The notes beneath the pieces were generated by a model. It had not been told where the DNA came from, searched no databases, and saw only the letters and a list, made by a program, of their open reading frames with translations. Both the position numbers and the translations under genes were made by a program. A DNA stretch of 48,582 nt. Source: an uncultured Oscillospiraceae bacterium. GTDB taxonomy: Bacteria; Bacillota; Clostridia; Oscillospirales; Oscillospiraceae. Each line of letters starts with the position of its first letter. The first letter of the stretch is position 1. The stretch covers positions 1 through 48,582 of the forward strand of contig CAKUHU010000009.1 in assembly GCA_934659425.1 (NCBI GenBank), written 5' to 3'. Below, in pieces: positions 7,910-16,534 of the stretch.

Positions 7910-8185
7910 TCAGTCGATGGAGATCCGGTATGGGATGGGCTGCCCCTTCAAGGTGGCCTCAGAGGAAGTCTGGATCCAGCAAAGGAGGCCGATGTGCCTA
8001 TGCCCTGGGTCAGCAGGAAGGCGAAATCCTCCCGGGAGATGCTGCCGGAGAGCAGGAGAGTATGCCGCGCTCTTCCAGGGTGTCGCAGGCCTCCGAGTCC
8101 CGGCTGGGCGCGCCGCTGCCGGCCTGGGTGGGGACAGCGGTGATCAGCAGGCAGGCGACGAGAAGAAGGGAAAATGTTTTTTCAT
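7910..8185 (-). pseudogene. Frameshifted remnant of a small exported protein
   Basis: A minus-strand ATG at 8185 with an AAAGGGTG site upstream starts a frame that stops after 13 codons. If one A is added to the run of six A, the frame reads as a signal peptide (KKTFSLLLVACLLITAVPTQ). It continues to about LEERGIL, shifts again to SGSISREDFAFLLTQGIG, then again to SEATLKGQPIPYRISID and a stop at 7910-7912. The total length is 92 codons. The pattern fits a secreted protein broken by several indels; the family was not recognised. Only partial support is possible by eye. Confidence 0.45.
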
Positions 8186-8320
8186 GGAAGCACCCTTTCT
8201 GCTTGTTTTGTCCATTTTATTATGGCAAAATGAGAGAAAAAAGGGAAGTGGATTGCTGTTTTAGAAGGAAATTCCAGGAGCAGGCCGGGGAAACTTCCCC
8301 TTTCTCTCCAGAAGGAAATA

Positions 8321-8329
8321 TGCTATAAT
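8321..8329 (+). promoter_or_regulatory. Extended -10 promoter before the rRNA methyltransferase
   Basis: TGCTATAAT (8321-8329) is a perfect extended -10 element (TGn-TATAAT) about 95 bases before the chosen start of the downstream gene; no good -35 is visible. Confidence 0.55.
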
Positions 8330-8423
8330 AAATCCCTAATATTGCTTATATGGCATTGATACTGCATACCGCAGGCTGCGATGAGAAGCTGTGATGGCAT
8401 GGAAAGGAAAGGCGGGAACTGCT

Positions 8424-9200
8424 ATGGCGGATAGGCGGAAGGACTGGAAGGAGCGGCAGGAGGAGGCCGATGGGATCATTGAAGGCCGCAATGCCGTCAT
8501 AGAGGCGCTCCGGGCGGGGACCCCCATCGACAAGGTGTATCTTGCGAAAGGGGAGACGGACGCGGCGCTGGGACACATTGCCGCCAAGGCCCGTCAGGCC
8601 GGGGCGGCGGTGGTGGACTGCGACCGGCGGAAGCTGGACGCCATGAGTGTCACCCATTCCCACCAAGGTGTTATCGCCGTGGCAGCTGTCCGGGAGTATG
8701 TGGACGTGGATGATATTTTAAACGCCGCCCGGGAGAAGGGGGAGGCCCCCCTCATCGTGGTGTGTGATGAGCTGTCCGATCCCCATAACCTGGGGGCGGT
8801 GATCCGCACTGCAGAGTGCGCCGGTGCTCACGGGGTCATCATCCCAAAGCGCCGCTCCGCTGGGCTGACCGCTGTGGTGGCCAAGACCTCCGCCGGGGCA
8901 GTGTCCCATGTGCCGGTGGCCCGGGTGGCCAATCTCACCGCCTGCCTCAAGGAGTTGAAGGAGGCGGGGGTGTGGGTCTACGGCACCGCAGCAGACGCGG
9001 ACCAAGTGATCTATCAAGCTGATTTGAAGGGGCCGGCCGCCATTGTCATCGGCTCGGAGGGCACCGGCATGAGCCGCTTGGTGGCCGAGACCTGTGATGT
9101 GAAGCTGTCCATCCCCATGAGAGGAAAGCTCAACTCCCTCAATGCCTCCGCAGCGGCGGCCATCCTGCTCTATGAGGCCGTACGGCAGAGATTGGGCTGA
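8424..9200 (+). CDS. rlmB: TrmH/SpoU family 23S rRNA 2'-O-methyltransferase (RlmB-like)
   Basis: This 258-residue SPOUT methyltransferase uses SAM to methylate a ribose 2'-OH, in RlmB at a G in the 23S peptidyl-transferase region. An N-terminal substrate-binding domain (IIEGRNAVIEALRAG) is followed by the trefoil-knot catalytic domain. That domain has motif 1 (DPHNLGAVIRTAECAGAHG), motif 2 (VIGSEGTGMSR) and motif 3 (LNSLNASAAAAILLYE). I prefer ATG 8424, with AAAGGCGGG eight bases upstream; an in-frame ATG at 8394 would add ten residues. Which rRNA or tRNA base is modified cannot be told from sequence alone. Confidence 0.88.
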   Translation: MADRRKDWKERQEEADGIIEGRNAVIEALRAGTPIDKVYLAKGETDAALGHIAAKARQAGAAVVDCDRRKLDAMSVTHSHQGVIAVAAVREYVDVDDILNAAREKGEAPLIVVCDELSDPHNLGAVIRTAECAGAHGVIIPKRRSAGLTAVVAKTSAGAVSHVPVARVANLTACLKELKEAGVWVYGTAADADQVIYQADLKGPAAIVIGSEGTGMSRLVAETCDVKLSIPMRGKLNSLNASAAAAILLYEAVRQRLG

Positions 9201-9235
9201 GCGGCAGGCAGAAAAATACGTAAACGGGTGATTTC

Positions 9236-11500
9236 ATGTCCAAGCACAGGGATGACGACCAACAAAATCAAGAGTTTGGATTCTCCCTGGAGGAGATCTT
9301 GGCTGAATTCGGCAGCAAGGGCTTGGAGAAGACACCGGCGGACGTGCCCGTTTCCCGGCCAGAGCCGGAGGAGCGGGAGGGGGAAGGGAGAAACTGGCGG
9401 GAGGATACCATCCCCTTTCCCGTCCGCCCCCAAAAGCCGGAACAGCCGCCGGCTGGTGGAAAGCCGGGGATCGTGACCAACTTCCCTGGGATGCCCTCCC
9501 GGGAGGAGTTCGAGAGAAAAGAGACTCCGGACGGTTTTTCTCGGGAAGAGGAGTCCCCCGTTCCAGAGAAGGCAGAGGCACCGGTGGGCGAAGAGAAGGC
9601 AGAGGGGCCGGAGGAGCCGGACGAGGCCAAGGTATTGGAGTTCCCCCAGCCTTCGCCGGAAAATCCAGTGACGGCGGGGCTGGACAAGCTGCGCCGGCGG
9701 GCTGATGAGTTTGCCGGGCACATGTATGAAGCGGAGGGGGTGGAGGACGTCGAGGCGGTACGCCGGGCGGAGGAGCTGATCCCCGGTGTGGATGAGGAAG
9801 AGATCCTCCCCGTCCGGGAGCGCAGGCCCCGCAGAAAACTGCCCCCTGCCCCCGACCTGCCCCCAGCGGACTTGGCAAAGCGGTACAGCAAGGGGCTGAA
9901 AGCGGCACGGGTCCGGACCATTTTGGTATTTCTTCTGATTCTTCCCCTGCTCTACTTGACGCTGGCAGAGTCCATGCCCCTGCCGCTCCCCAGTCCCCTG
10001 GCGGGCAGCGCCGCCCTGCGGTGCTATACGCTGGCAGTCCTTCAGGGAGCGGCCATTGTCCTGGGGCTGGACGGCATCGGAAAGGGACTGATCCAGCCTT
10101 TCCAGAGGAGGATCGGCCTAAACACCTTGGTCTCTTTGGCCAATATCGCGGTACTGGCTGACGCCCTGACCCTTCCGATGTTGTCGGGAGGGGGCATCCA
10201 GAGGCAGCCCTTCTGCGTGGTGGGAGTGCTGTCGCTGTGGTGCCTGCTGTGGGGCGATCTTCAAAAGCGCCGGGGGCAGCGGATGGCATGCCGGACGGCT
10301 GCCTCGGCCTCGGAGCCCTATTTGGTGACCCGAGATGAGGGGAAGTGGAACGGGAGGGATACCTATGTCAAGTGGTCCGGTCCTCCCGCCGGCTTCGGAA
10401 GCCAGATCCAGGAGATGGATGGGGCCGAACGGATCTACCGGGTAGTGGTGCCGGTGCTTTTACTGGCGTGTGTTTTGTTTTCCTGCATCTCCTCGCTGGG
10501 CCGCGGCCGGGGGGGGGATTTCCTCTGGTGCCTGGCGGCCACCCTGTCTGCTGCGGCATCGCTGTCTGCCAGCCTTTGTTTCGGCCTGCCCTGGAGGAAG
10601 CTGTCCAGTCGGCTGGCCAAGTCGGGGGCGGCCCTGGCGGGATGGGAGGGGGTCACCAACACCACAGGGAGCTCCAACTTGCTGCTTACAGATATTGATC
10701 TGTTTCCCCCGGGAGCCGTCACGCTGAACGGAGTGAAGATATTTGGGGACTTTTCCATTGAAAAAGTGGTGGGGGTGACCGCCACCGTCATCCGGGAGGC
10801 GGGAAGCGGATTAGAAAAGATGTTTCACGACCTGCTGCGCAGCCAGGGCACCGTCTACCGCCGGGGGGAGCAGTTCACCGCCTACGAGGGCGGCGGCGCC
10901 TCCGAGGTGATTCGGGGTCAGTTGGTGCTGGTGGGTTCAGCGCCGTTCATGGCGCTGATGGAGGTGGCCCTGCCTCCGGGATTGAACGTGAAGAACGCCG
11001 TGTTCTGCGCCATCGACGGAGAGTTGGCCGGTATCTTTGCCCTTAACTACCACCTGTCCGGGGCGGTGCCCCCAGCCATTGATGCGCTGATCCACAACCA
11101 TATCACCCCAGTGTTGGCTACCCGGGACTTTAACCTAATTCCATCCATGCTCCGGCAGCGCTTTAAGCTGCCAGTGGAAAAGATGGAATTCCCGCCGGTG
11201 GAACGCCGCCGGGAGCTTTCGGAGGCGGAGCAGGACCACTCGGAGACCCTGACCGCCGTACTGTGCCGGGAGGGGGTGGGCCCTTATGCTGAGGCGGTAG
11301 TGGGAGGGAAGCGGCTGCGTCTGGCGGTGCGCCTGTCGGCAGGATTGGCCTGTATCGGCTCGGCGGTGGGAGCATTGCTGGCCTTTTACCTCACGTTTGT
11401 GGCGGCGTACACCTCCCTGACGCCAATCAACCTAATGGTATTTCTCCTCATGTGGCTGGTTCCCACCCCGCTGATCTCCGGCTGGGTGGACCGGTATTGA
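9236..11500 (+). CDS. Large membrane protein resembling a catalytically dead P-type ATPase
   Basis: The protein has 754 residues. Residues 1-220 are charged, Pro/Glu-rich and probably disordered. Six hydrophobic segments (about 227-245, 258-280, 295-315, 324-342, 402-420, 428-450) come before a soluble region of about 245 residues, and two more follow (about 697-721, 730-748). This is the topology of P1B-type ATPases. In the soluble part LLLTDIDLFPPGAVTL stands where DKTGTLT should be. NAVFCAIDGELAGIFAL and PVLATRDFN resemble the region ending in the TGDN loop, and CREGVGPYAEAVVGGKRL resembles the hinge and final helix. The phospho-acceptor motif, TGE and GDGxND are absent, as is the metal-binding CPC. 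I infer a pseudoenzyme; its function is unknown. It could instead be an unrelated membrane protein. Confidence 0.6.
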   Translation: MSKHRDDDQQNQEFGFSLEEILAEFGSKGLEKTPADVPVSRPEPEEREGEGRNWREDTIPFPVRPQKPEQPPAGGKPGIVTNFPGMPSREEFERKETPDGFSREEESPVPEKAEAPVGEEKAEGPEEPDEAKVLEFPQPSPENPVTAGLDKLRRRADEFAGHMYEAEGVEDVEAVRRAEELIPGVDEEEILPVRERRPRRKLPPAPDLPPADLAKRYSKGLKAARVRTILVFLLILPLLYLTLAESMPLPLPSPLAGSAALRCYTLAVLQGAAIVLGLDGIGKGLIQPFQRRIGLNTLVSLANIAVLADALTLPMLSGGGIQRQPFCVVGVLSLWCLLWGDLQKRRGQRMACRTAASASEPYLVTRDEGKWNGRDTYVKWSGPPAGFGSQIQEMDGAERIYRVVVPVLLLACVLFSCISSLGRGRGGDFLWCLAATLSAAASLSASLCFGLPWRKLSSRLAKSGAALAGWEGVTNTTGSSNLLLTDIDLFPPGAVTLNGVKIFGDFSIEKVVGVTATVIREAGSGLEKMFHDLLRSQGTVYRRGEQFTAYEGGGASEVIRGQLVLVGSAPFMALMEVALPPGLNVKNAVFCAIDGELAGIFALNYHLSGAVPPAIDALIHNHITPVLATRDFNLIPSMLRQRFKLPVEKMEFPPVERRRELSEAEQDHSETLTAVLCREGVGPYAEAVVGGKRLRLAVRLSAGLACIGSAVGALLAFYLTFVAAYTSLTPINLMVFLLMWLVPTPLISGWVDRY

Positions 11501-11536
11501 ATGGGCCGGGTGGAAGAAGCTGCAAGGGCCTGGCGC

Positions 11537-11565
11537 TTGACATCTCAAAACTTTCGTGGTATATT
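11537..11565 (+). promoter_or_regulatory. Strong sigma-A promoter of the thrS leader
   Basis: A consensus TTGACA (11537-11542) and TATATT (11560-11565) are separated by 17 bases. The transcript should start near 11572, at the 5' end of the T-box leader. Confidence 0.85.
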
Positions 11566-11571
11566 GGCCGT

Positions 11572-11816
11572 GTCAAAATGGCGCTGACGGAGAAGAAACC
11601 GCAAAGCACCGTGTAGAGAGAGGCCCATTTGGTGAAAGGGCCTTACGGCAGAGCGGCGGCTGTACCACTCCTGAGCTGCCCGCGAGGAGCGGGCCGGACC
11701 CTCCCGTTACCGAGGTCACGAGCGACAGCCTCTGGGTATATGAGGTTGTAAGCAGGGTGGAACCATGGGACATACTTGTCTCACCCCTGATTTATATTCA
11801 GGGGTGAGACTTTTTT
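11572..11816 (+). promoter_or_regulatory. T-box riboswitch (threonine) controlling thrS
   Basis: The leader holds a Stem I region with the GAGAGGCC...GGTGAAAGGGCC distal part. It also holds a likely specifier ACC at 11664-11666 followed by the usual ACTCCTGAGC, the T-box AGGGTGGAACC at 11754-11764, and an intrinsic terminator. Uncharged tRNA-Thr(GGU) would pair with the specifier and, through its NCCA end, with the T-box, which favours the antiterminator. The specifier codon (Thr) and the downstream gene (thrS) agree. Confidence 0.93.
11778..11816 (+). terminator. T-box terminator
   Basis: A perfect 13-bp stem (11778-11790 with 11798-11810, loop of 7) is followed by six T. It is the terminator that competes with the T-box antiterminator. 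Confidence 0.92.
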
Positions 11817-11847
11817 GTTGTTTGCCCCAATACAAGGAGGAACCATC

Positions 11848-13629
11848 ATGGAAGAGGAAAACAATCAGTATAGCTTTGAAAATCCCCAGTATCGCAAGAC
11901 CTATTGGCACACCTGCTCCCATATCATGGCCCAGGCGGTCAAGCGGCTGTGGCCGGAAGTGAAACTGGCCATCGGCCCGGCGATCGATGAGGGCTGGTAC
12001 TACGATATGGATGCGCCTTTCGCCTTTACCCCTGAGCACATGGAGAAAATCGAGGCGGAGATGCGGAAGATCTGCAAGGAAAAGCTGAAGCTGGAGCGGT
12101 TTGAGCTGCCCCGGGCCGAGGCCAGAAAGTTTATGGAGGACAAGGGCGAAAAGTACAAGGTGGAGCTCATCGATGACCTGCCGGAAGATGCCGTCATCTC
12201 CTTTTATAGACAGGGGGAGTTCACCGACCTGTGCGCCGGCCCCCATGTGGATTCCACCGGACGCATCAAGGGCAACGCTCTGAAACTCACCGCGTGCAAC
12301 GCCGCCTATTGGAGGGGTGACTCCAACCGAGAGACTCTCCAGCGCATCTACGGCATTGCCTTCCCCAAGAAGGAGGAGCTGGACGCCTATCTGGAGCGCA
12401 TCGAGGAGGCCAAGCGCCGGGATCACCGGAAATTGGGCCGTGAGCTGGGGCTTTTCATGACCAACGATCTGGTGGGCAAGGGAATGCCCATGTTTCTGGC
12501 CAAGGGCTACACCCTGTGGGGGATCTTGGAGGACTATATCAAGGAGAAAGAGCGCAAGTTGGGCTATCAGCACGTCCTTACCCCCTGCGTAGGAACGGTG
12601 GACCTCTACAAGACCTCTGGCCACTGGGACCACTACAAGGAGAATATGTTCCCCGCCATGGAGGTGGAGGATGAGCAGTTCGTACTTCGTCCTATGAACT
12701 GCCCCCACCACATGATGATCTACGCCAACCGCGCCCACTCCTACCGGGATTTGCCCATCCGCATTGGTGAGGTGGCCCATGACTTTCGATTTGAGGCCAG
12801 CGGCACCCTGAAGGGTATCGAGCGGGCCCGGCATTTTTGCCAGAATGATGCCCACCTTTTTGTGACGCCGGAGCAGATCAAGGGCGAGGTGGCGGCGGTC
12901 TGTGATCTGATCTTTGAGGCGTATCGGGACTTCCACATTACCGACTACCGCTGTGTCCTCTCCCTTCGGGACCCGGCAGACAAGAAGAAGTACCACGATG
13001 ACGACGAGATGTGGGACAAGGCGGAGAACGCCCTGCGGGAGGTGCTCAGAGAGCTGGGCATCCAATTTACCGAGGAGATCGGCGAGGCAGCCTTCTATGG
13101 CCCCAAGCTGGATGTGAACGTGAAGCCCGCTGTGGGGGCAGAGTACACCCTGTCTACCTGCCAGTTGGACTTCTGCCTGCCGGCGAAGTTCGATCTCACC
13201 TACACCGACTCTGATGGCACGGAAAAGACACCGGTGGTGCTCCACCGGGCCATCTTAGGTTCTCTGGACCGGTTTATGGCCTACCTCATCGAGGAGACCA
13301 TGGGTGCCTTCCCCGCCTGGCTCGCCCCGGTGCAGGTGAAGCTCCTCACCGTCACCGACCGGGCCGGCGCCTATGCCAATGAGGTGGCGGCGGCCTTGGA
13401 CGCCAAGGGCTTCCGGGTAGAGACCGACCAGCGCAACGAGAAGATCGGCAAGAAGATCCGGGAGGCCCAGCTGGCCAAGATCCCCTATATGCTGGTGGTG
13501 GGTGACCGGGACGTGGAGAACCGGACCGTCTCTGTCCGCCACCGCTCCGGCGAGGATCTGGGCGCCATGAGCCTGGATGAATTTGCCGCCAAGCTGAAGG
13601 AAGAGGTGGACAGCAAGGAGAGCAAGTGA
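11848..13629 (+). CDS. thrS: Threonyl-tRNA synthetase lacking the TGS domain
   Basis: This 593-residue class II synthetase charges tRNA-Thr. The N-terminal TGS (N1) domain of normal bacterial ThrRS is missing. After about 18 residues it goes straight into the editing (N2) domain with its HTCSH zinc-like motif (residues 21-25) and FTDLCAGPHVDSTG. The catalytic core shows FVLRPMNCPHHM, the motif-2 loop (RFEASGTLKGIERARHFCQN, then DAHLF) and motif 3 (VVLHRAILGSLDRFMAYL). The anticodon-binding domain follows (VQVKLLTVTD). The start at 11848 has a clear AAGGAGG. The absence of TGS is real, because the only upstream in-frame codons are the T-box terminator and leader. It is regulated by the threonine T-box. 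Confidence 0.95.
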   Translation: MEEENNQYSFENPQYRKTYWHTCSHIMAQAVKRLWPEVKLAIGPAIDEGWYYDMDAPFAFTPEHMEKIEAEMRKICKEKLKLERFELPRAEARKFMEDKGEKYKVELIDDLPEDAVISFYRQGEFTDLCAGPHVDSTGRIKGNALKLTACNAAYWRGDSNRETLQRIYGIAFPKKEELDAYLERIEEAKRRDHRKLGRELGLFMTNDLVGKGMPMFLAKGYTLWGILEDYIKEKERKLGYQHVLTPCVGTVDLYKTSGHWDHYKENMFPAMEVEDEQFVLRPMNCPHHMMIYANRAHSYRDLPIRIGEVAHDFRFEASGTLKGIERARHFCQNDAHLFVTPEQIKGEVAAVCDLIFEAYRDFHITDYRCVLSLRDPADKKKYHDDDEMWDKAENALREVLRELGIQFTEEIGEAAFYGPKLDVNVKPAVGAEYTLSTCQLDFCLPAKFDLTYTDSDGTEKTPVVLHRAILGSLDRFMAYLIEETMGAFPAWLAPVQVKLLTVTDRAGAYANEVAAALDAKGFRVETDQRNEKIGKKIREAQLAKIPYMLVVGDRDVENRTVSVRHRSGEDLGAMSLDEFAAKLKEEVDSKESK

Positions 13630-13716
13630 TACAACGCGCAGACCAGGAGACAGGTTACTCGGGCCGGGGGCGGGCAGGACAGCCCGATTTCCGGACGGCA
13701 CGGAGGGAAAACCGGG

Positions 13717-13753
13717 AAAGGCGGCGCAGGGCTTTGGCCCTGTGCCGCCTTTT
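13717..13753. terminator. Bidirectional terminator between convergent genes
   Basis: The stem AAAGGCGGCGCAGGGC pairs with GCCCTGTGCCGCCTTT (one G-U), ending in a short T run. It lies between the thrS stop and the stop of the minus-strand CBS-domain gene. Confidence 0.75.
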
Positions 13754-13816
13754 GGCGTTCGGGGGGATGAAAAGCGGTTTTGCGGCGTTTGCGGTGGGGA
13801 CAGCAGGTCTGCTTAT

Positions 13817-15073
13817 CTACCCCTCGTCTCCTGCATCCTTAGGGAGGACAGAGACTTGGATCTTCAATACCCGCCGGTGGTCCATCTGAGTCACCACCAC
13901 ATTCAGGCCATCGGCCTGGAAGCGATCGCCCTCCTGGGGGACCCGGCCGATTTGCTCCAAGACCCAGCCGGAGACTGTGCTGGCCTCGCAGCGGCCGGTC
14001 AGATCAAAGCGGTCATAGAGATCTGTGAGAGCAGCGCCGCAGGAGATAAGATAACTGCCGTCCGGCTGTTTCTGAAATGCCTCCATAATTTCGTCATGCT
14101 CGTCCCAAATCTCCCCCACCAGTTCTTCCACAATATCTTCCAGGGTGCACAGCCCCTCGGTGCCGCCGTACTCGTCCACCACCACTGCCATGTGGGCCTT
14201 TTCCCGCTGAAGACTCCGCAGCAGGTCAAAAATTTTGGTATTTGCTGTGGTGCAGAGGATGGGAGAGATGAGGGGAGCAGGGTCAGCCCAGCCAAGGCAG
14301 CGGGCGGCGTAGAAATCCTTTTCATGGATGACGCCCACGATGTCGTCGATATCCCCATGATATACCGGCAGGCGGGAAAAGCCGCTCTCGGCAAAGGCGT
14401 TGGCGATCTCGTCCATAGAATTGGTGTCCTCCACCGCTGTGATGTCCACCCGCGGCGTCAAAATGTCTTCCACCTCCATGTCGGCAAATTCGATGGCGGA
14501 ACGGATGAGCTCCCCCTCGTGCCGGGCCAGTCCTCCCTCATTCTCTGCTTGGTCCACCATGGTGACCAGCTCCTTTTCCGTGATGCCCGCCTCCTCCCGG
14601 CCGTGAAAGAGGAGGGAGAGCAGGTGCTTCCATTGGGAAAACAGCTGGCTCAAGGGGGTAAACAAGACCATCAGGAGCCGCATCACAGGAGCGGCAAACA
14701 TGGCACAGCGCTCGGGATAGTCTTTGGCCAGGCTTTTTGGGGAGACCTCTCCGAAGATGAGGAGGACGAGGGTGAGCACGAGGGTGGATACCGTGGGGCC
14801 GTAGGCCCCCATCCAGTGGAGAAACAGGGCGGTGGAGAGGGTGGTGACCACGATATTTATCACGTTGTTGCCGATGAGGATGGCGGTGAGCAGCCTGTCG
14901 TATTGTTCTACTAAATCCAAGGCCAAGGCGGCCCGCTTGCTGCCGCTGTCCGCCTTGGCTTTGAGTCGTATCCGGCTGAGAGAGGTGTAGGCGGTCTCCG
15001 CAGCGGAGAAAAAGGCGCTGCAGAAAACAAGAGCGGCAATGGCAAGAATCGCAGCGATGTCAGAATAATTCAT
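13817..15073 (-). CDS. CNNM/HlyC-type membrane protein (DUF21, CBS pair, CorC_HlyC domain)
   Basis: The protein has 418 residues. Residues 1-150 form the DUF21 membrane domain with three or four helices (VFCSAFFSAAETAYTSLSRI, ILIGNNVINIVVTT, IFGEVSPKSLAKDYP). A CBS pair follows (EDILTPRVDITAVED, VVVDEYGGTEGLCTLEDIVE). The C-terminal CorC_HlyC domain (GWVLEQIGRVPQEGDRF) is last. Homologs are linked to magnesium efflux or resistance (CorC, MpfA); the old name hemolysin C is misleading. I place the start at 15073, because the 29 residues upstream are not family-like, although the Shine-Dalgarno sequence is weak. It converges with thrS and diverges from the BCAT gene. Confidence 0.88.
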   Translation of the reverse strand: MNYSDIAAILAIAALVFCSAFFSAAETAYTSLSRIRLKAKADSGSKRAALALDLVEQYDRLLTAILIGNNVINIVVTTLSTALFLHWMGAYGPTVSTLVLTLVLLIFGEVSPKSLAKDYPERCAMFAAPVMRLLMVLFTPLSQLFSQWKHLLSLLFHGREEAGITEKELVTMVDQAENEGGLARHEGELIRSAIEFADMEVEDILTPRVDITAVEDTNSMDEIANAFAESGFSRLPVYHGDIDDIVGVIHEKDFYAARCLGWADPAPLISPILCTTANTKIFDLLRSLQREKAHMAVVVDEYGGTEGLCTLEDIVEELVGEIWDEHDEIMEAFQKQPDGSYLISCGAALTDLYDRFDLTGRCEASTVSGWVLEQIGRVPQEGDRFQADGLNVVVTQMDHRRVLKIQVSVLPKDAGDEG

Positions 15074-15177
15074 AAAAGGGCTCACGGTCCTTTGCTGACG
15101 AATATTTGAGATAACCATATGATACGAAAAAGAGAGGGAAAAGATACTTTTGCAGAGCAATTTGGCAAATTATCTAC

Positions 15178-15206
15178 TTGCGGATCATTTTTATTAGCGG
15201 TATAAT
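15178..15206 (+). promoter_or_regulatory. Promoter of the BCAT gene
   Basis: TTGCGG (15178-15183) and a perfect TATAAT (15201-15206) are 17 bases apart, 32 bases before the chosen start. No leader peptide or T-box fits in the short 5' region. Confidence 0.75.
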
Positions 15207-15238
15207 AACAAAAAATGCCAGTGAGGAGGCAATCATCC

Positions 15239-16306
15239 ATGCAGGAATTTCCCATTACCCGGGCCGCGGCTTTGAAGGAAAAGCCCGACTCCAAGACTCT
15301 GGTCTTTGGACGGAACTTTACCGACCATATGTTTTTGATGAATTATGAGACCGGCAAGGGCTGGCACAACGGACGCATCGTCCCTTACGGTCCCCTGTCG
15401 CTGGAGCCGTGCGCCATGGTGTTCCACTATGCCCAGGAGGTCTTTGAAGGGCTGAAGGCCTACCGAACTCCTGACGGGGGCGTTCAGCTCTTCCGCCCCA
15501 TGGAGAACGCGCTGCGGCTGCGGGCGTCCTGTGAGCGGCTGTGCATCCCCGCTATTGAGCCCCAGACCGTGGTGGACGCCATCACCCAACTGGTGAAGTT
15601 GGAGGCCGATTGGGTGCCCAGCGAGCCGGGCACGTCCCTCTACATCCGGCCCTTCGTCATTGCCACAGACTCCACCTTGGGGGTCCATGCTTCCCACACC
15701 TATCTGTTTGCCATCATCTGCAGCCCTGTGGGAGCTTATTATGCCGAGGGCATCAACCCGGTGAAGATCTATGTGGAGGACGAGGATGTCCGGGCTGTCC
15801 GGGGCGGCACTGGCTATACCAAGTGCGGCGGCAACTATGCTGCATCTATCCGGGCCGGCGAGCGGGCGGAGGAGCAGGGCTATGCCCAGGTGCTATGGCT
15901 GGATGGCGTACACCGCAAATACATTGAGGAAGTGGGCTCCATGAACGTCATGTTCCAGGTTCGGGGTACAGTGGTCACTCCGGAGCTGACCGGATCTGTG
16001 CTCCCTGGCATCACCCGGAAGTCCTGTCTGGAGCTGATTAAGAGTTGGGGGATTCCTGTGGAGGAGAGGCTGGTCACTGCCCAGGAGCTCTTTGACGCGG
16101 CGGAGGCCGGCGAACTGAATGAGGCCTGGGGCACCGGCACCGCTGCCGTGGTCTCTCCCATCGGTGAGATGGGCTGGGAGGACAGGCATATCACTGTCAA
16201 CGGCGGAAAGATCGGCTCTCTGACCCAGAAGTTGTATGACACCCTCACCGGCATCCAGTGGGGCAGCCTGCCCGATCCCTATGGCTGGACTGTAAAGGTC
16301 TGCTGA
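15239..16306 (+). CDS. ilvE: Branched-chain amino acid aminotransferase
   Basis: This is a 355-residue fold-type IV PLP enzyme that interconverts Leu/Ile/Val and their 2-oxoacids. Family features are QEVFEGLKAYRTPDGGVQLF, the catalytic Lys in GTGYTKCGGNYAAS, VLWLDGVHRKYIEEVGSMN and GTGTAAVVSPIGEM, which binds the cofactor phosphate. Start 15239 is chosen because GAGGAGG lies about ten bases upstream, while ATG 15215 has no ribosome site and sits close to the promoter. It is monocistronic, ending in a strong terminator. Confidence 0.94.
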   Translation: MQEFPITRAAALKEKPDSKTLVFGRNFTDHMFLMNYETGKGWHNGRIVPYGPLSLEPCAMVFHYAQEVFEGLKAYRTPDGGVQLFRPMENALRLRASCERLCIPAIEPQTVVDAITQLVKLEADWVPSEPGTSLYIRPFVIATDSTLGVHASHTYLFAIICSPVGAYYAEGINPVKIYVEDEDVRAVRGGTGYTKCGGNYAASIRAGERAEEQGYAQVLWLDGVHRKYIEEVGSMNVMFQVRGTVVTPELTGSVLPGITRKSCLELIKSWGIPVEERLVTAQELFDAAEAGELNEAWGTGTAAVVSPIGEMGWEDRHITVNGGKIGSLTQKLYDTLTGIQWGSLPDPYGWTVKVC

Positions 16307-16320
16307 GAGCGGCGGATCAA

Positions 16321-16366
16321 AAACCGGCATTCCGAGAAGCAAGGCTTCCCGGAATGCCGGTTTTTT
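16321..16366 (+). terminator. Terminator of the BCAT gene
   Basis: A 14-bp perfect stem (16321-16334 with 16350-16363), extended by an inner GAAGC/GGCTTC pairing, ends in TTTTTT. Confidence 0.92.
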
Positions 16367-16401
16367 AGGTAAACTGCCGGGAGGTATCTCTGTCGGCGGG
16401 C

Positions 16402-16524
16402 GTGGCGGTGCTTATCCTGTCTGCCCTGAAGAGCGTGGATTTGTATTCCGGTTTTTCTCCCCTGAGTTTGGGCTTGACCTGCGCCGGGGCTGCGGTTTTT
16501 TATCGCGGGGAGGCGGAGACTTGA
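16402..16524 (+). CDS. Possible small hydrophobic protein or fragment
   Basis: An open frame beginning at GTG 16402 or 16408 encodes about 40 residues with two hydrophobic stretches (VAVLILSALKSVDLYSGFSP and SLGLTCAGAAVFYRG). The frame stays open upstream to the TAG at the BCAT terminator, so it could be the remains of a longer membrane protein. There is no good start codon or ribosome site and no similarity that I recognise. Low confidence. Confidence 0.2.
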   Translation: MAVLILSALKSVDLYSGFSPLSLGLTCAGAAVFYRGEAET

Positions 16525-16534
16525 CAATAGAGCC

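Noticed and set aside
7902..8264. 120-residue plus-strand frame in the ftsH-rlmB interval
   Set aside because: The opposite strand shows signal-peptide and frameshift evidence, and this frame is Gly/Arg-rich without a ribosome site.
11716..13245. 509-residue open frame antisense to thrS
   Set aside because: It is the mirror of a well-supported synthetase gene in GC-rich DNA; composition is low-complexity and family-like segments are absent.
16521..16526. TTGACA upstream of thyA as a -35
   Set aside because: It lies 31 bases before the TATGAT; TTGCCC at 16535 has the correct 17-base spacing.
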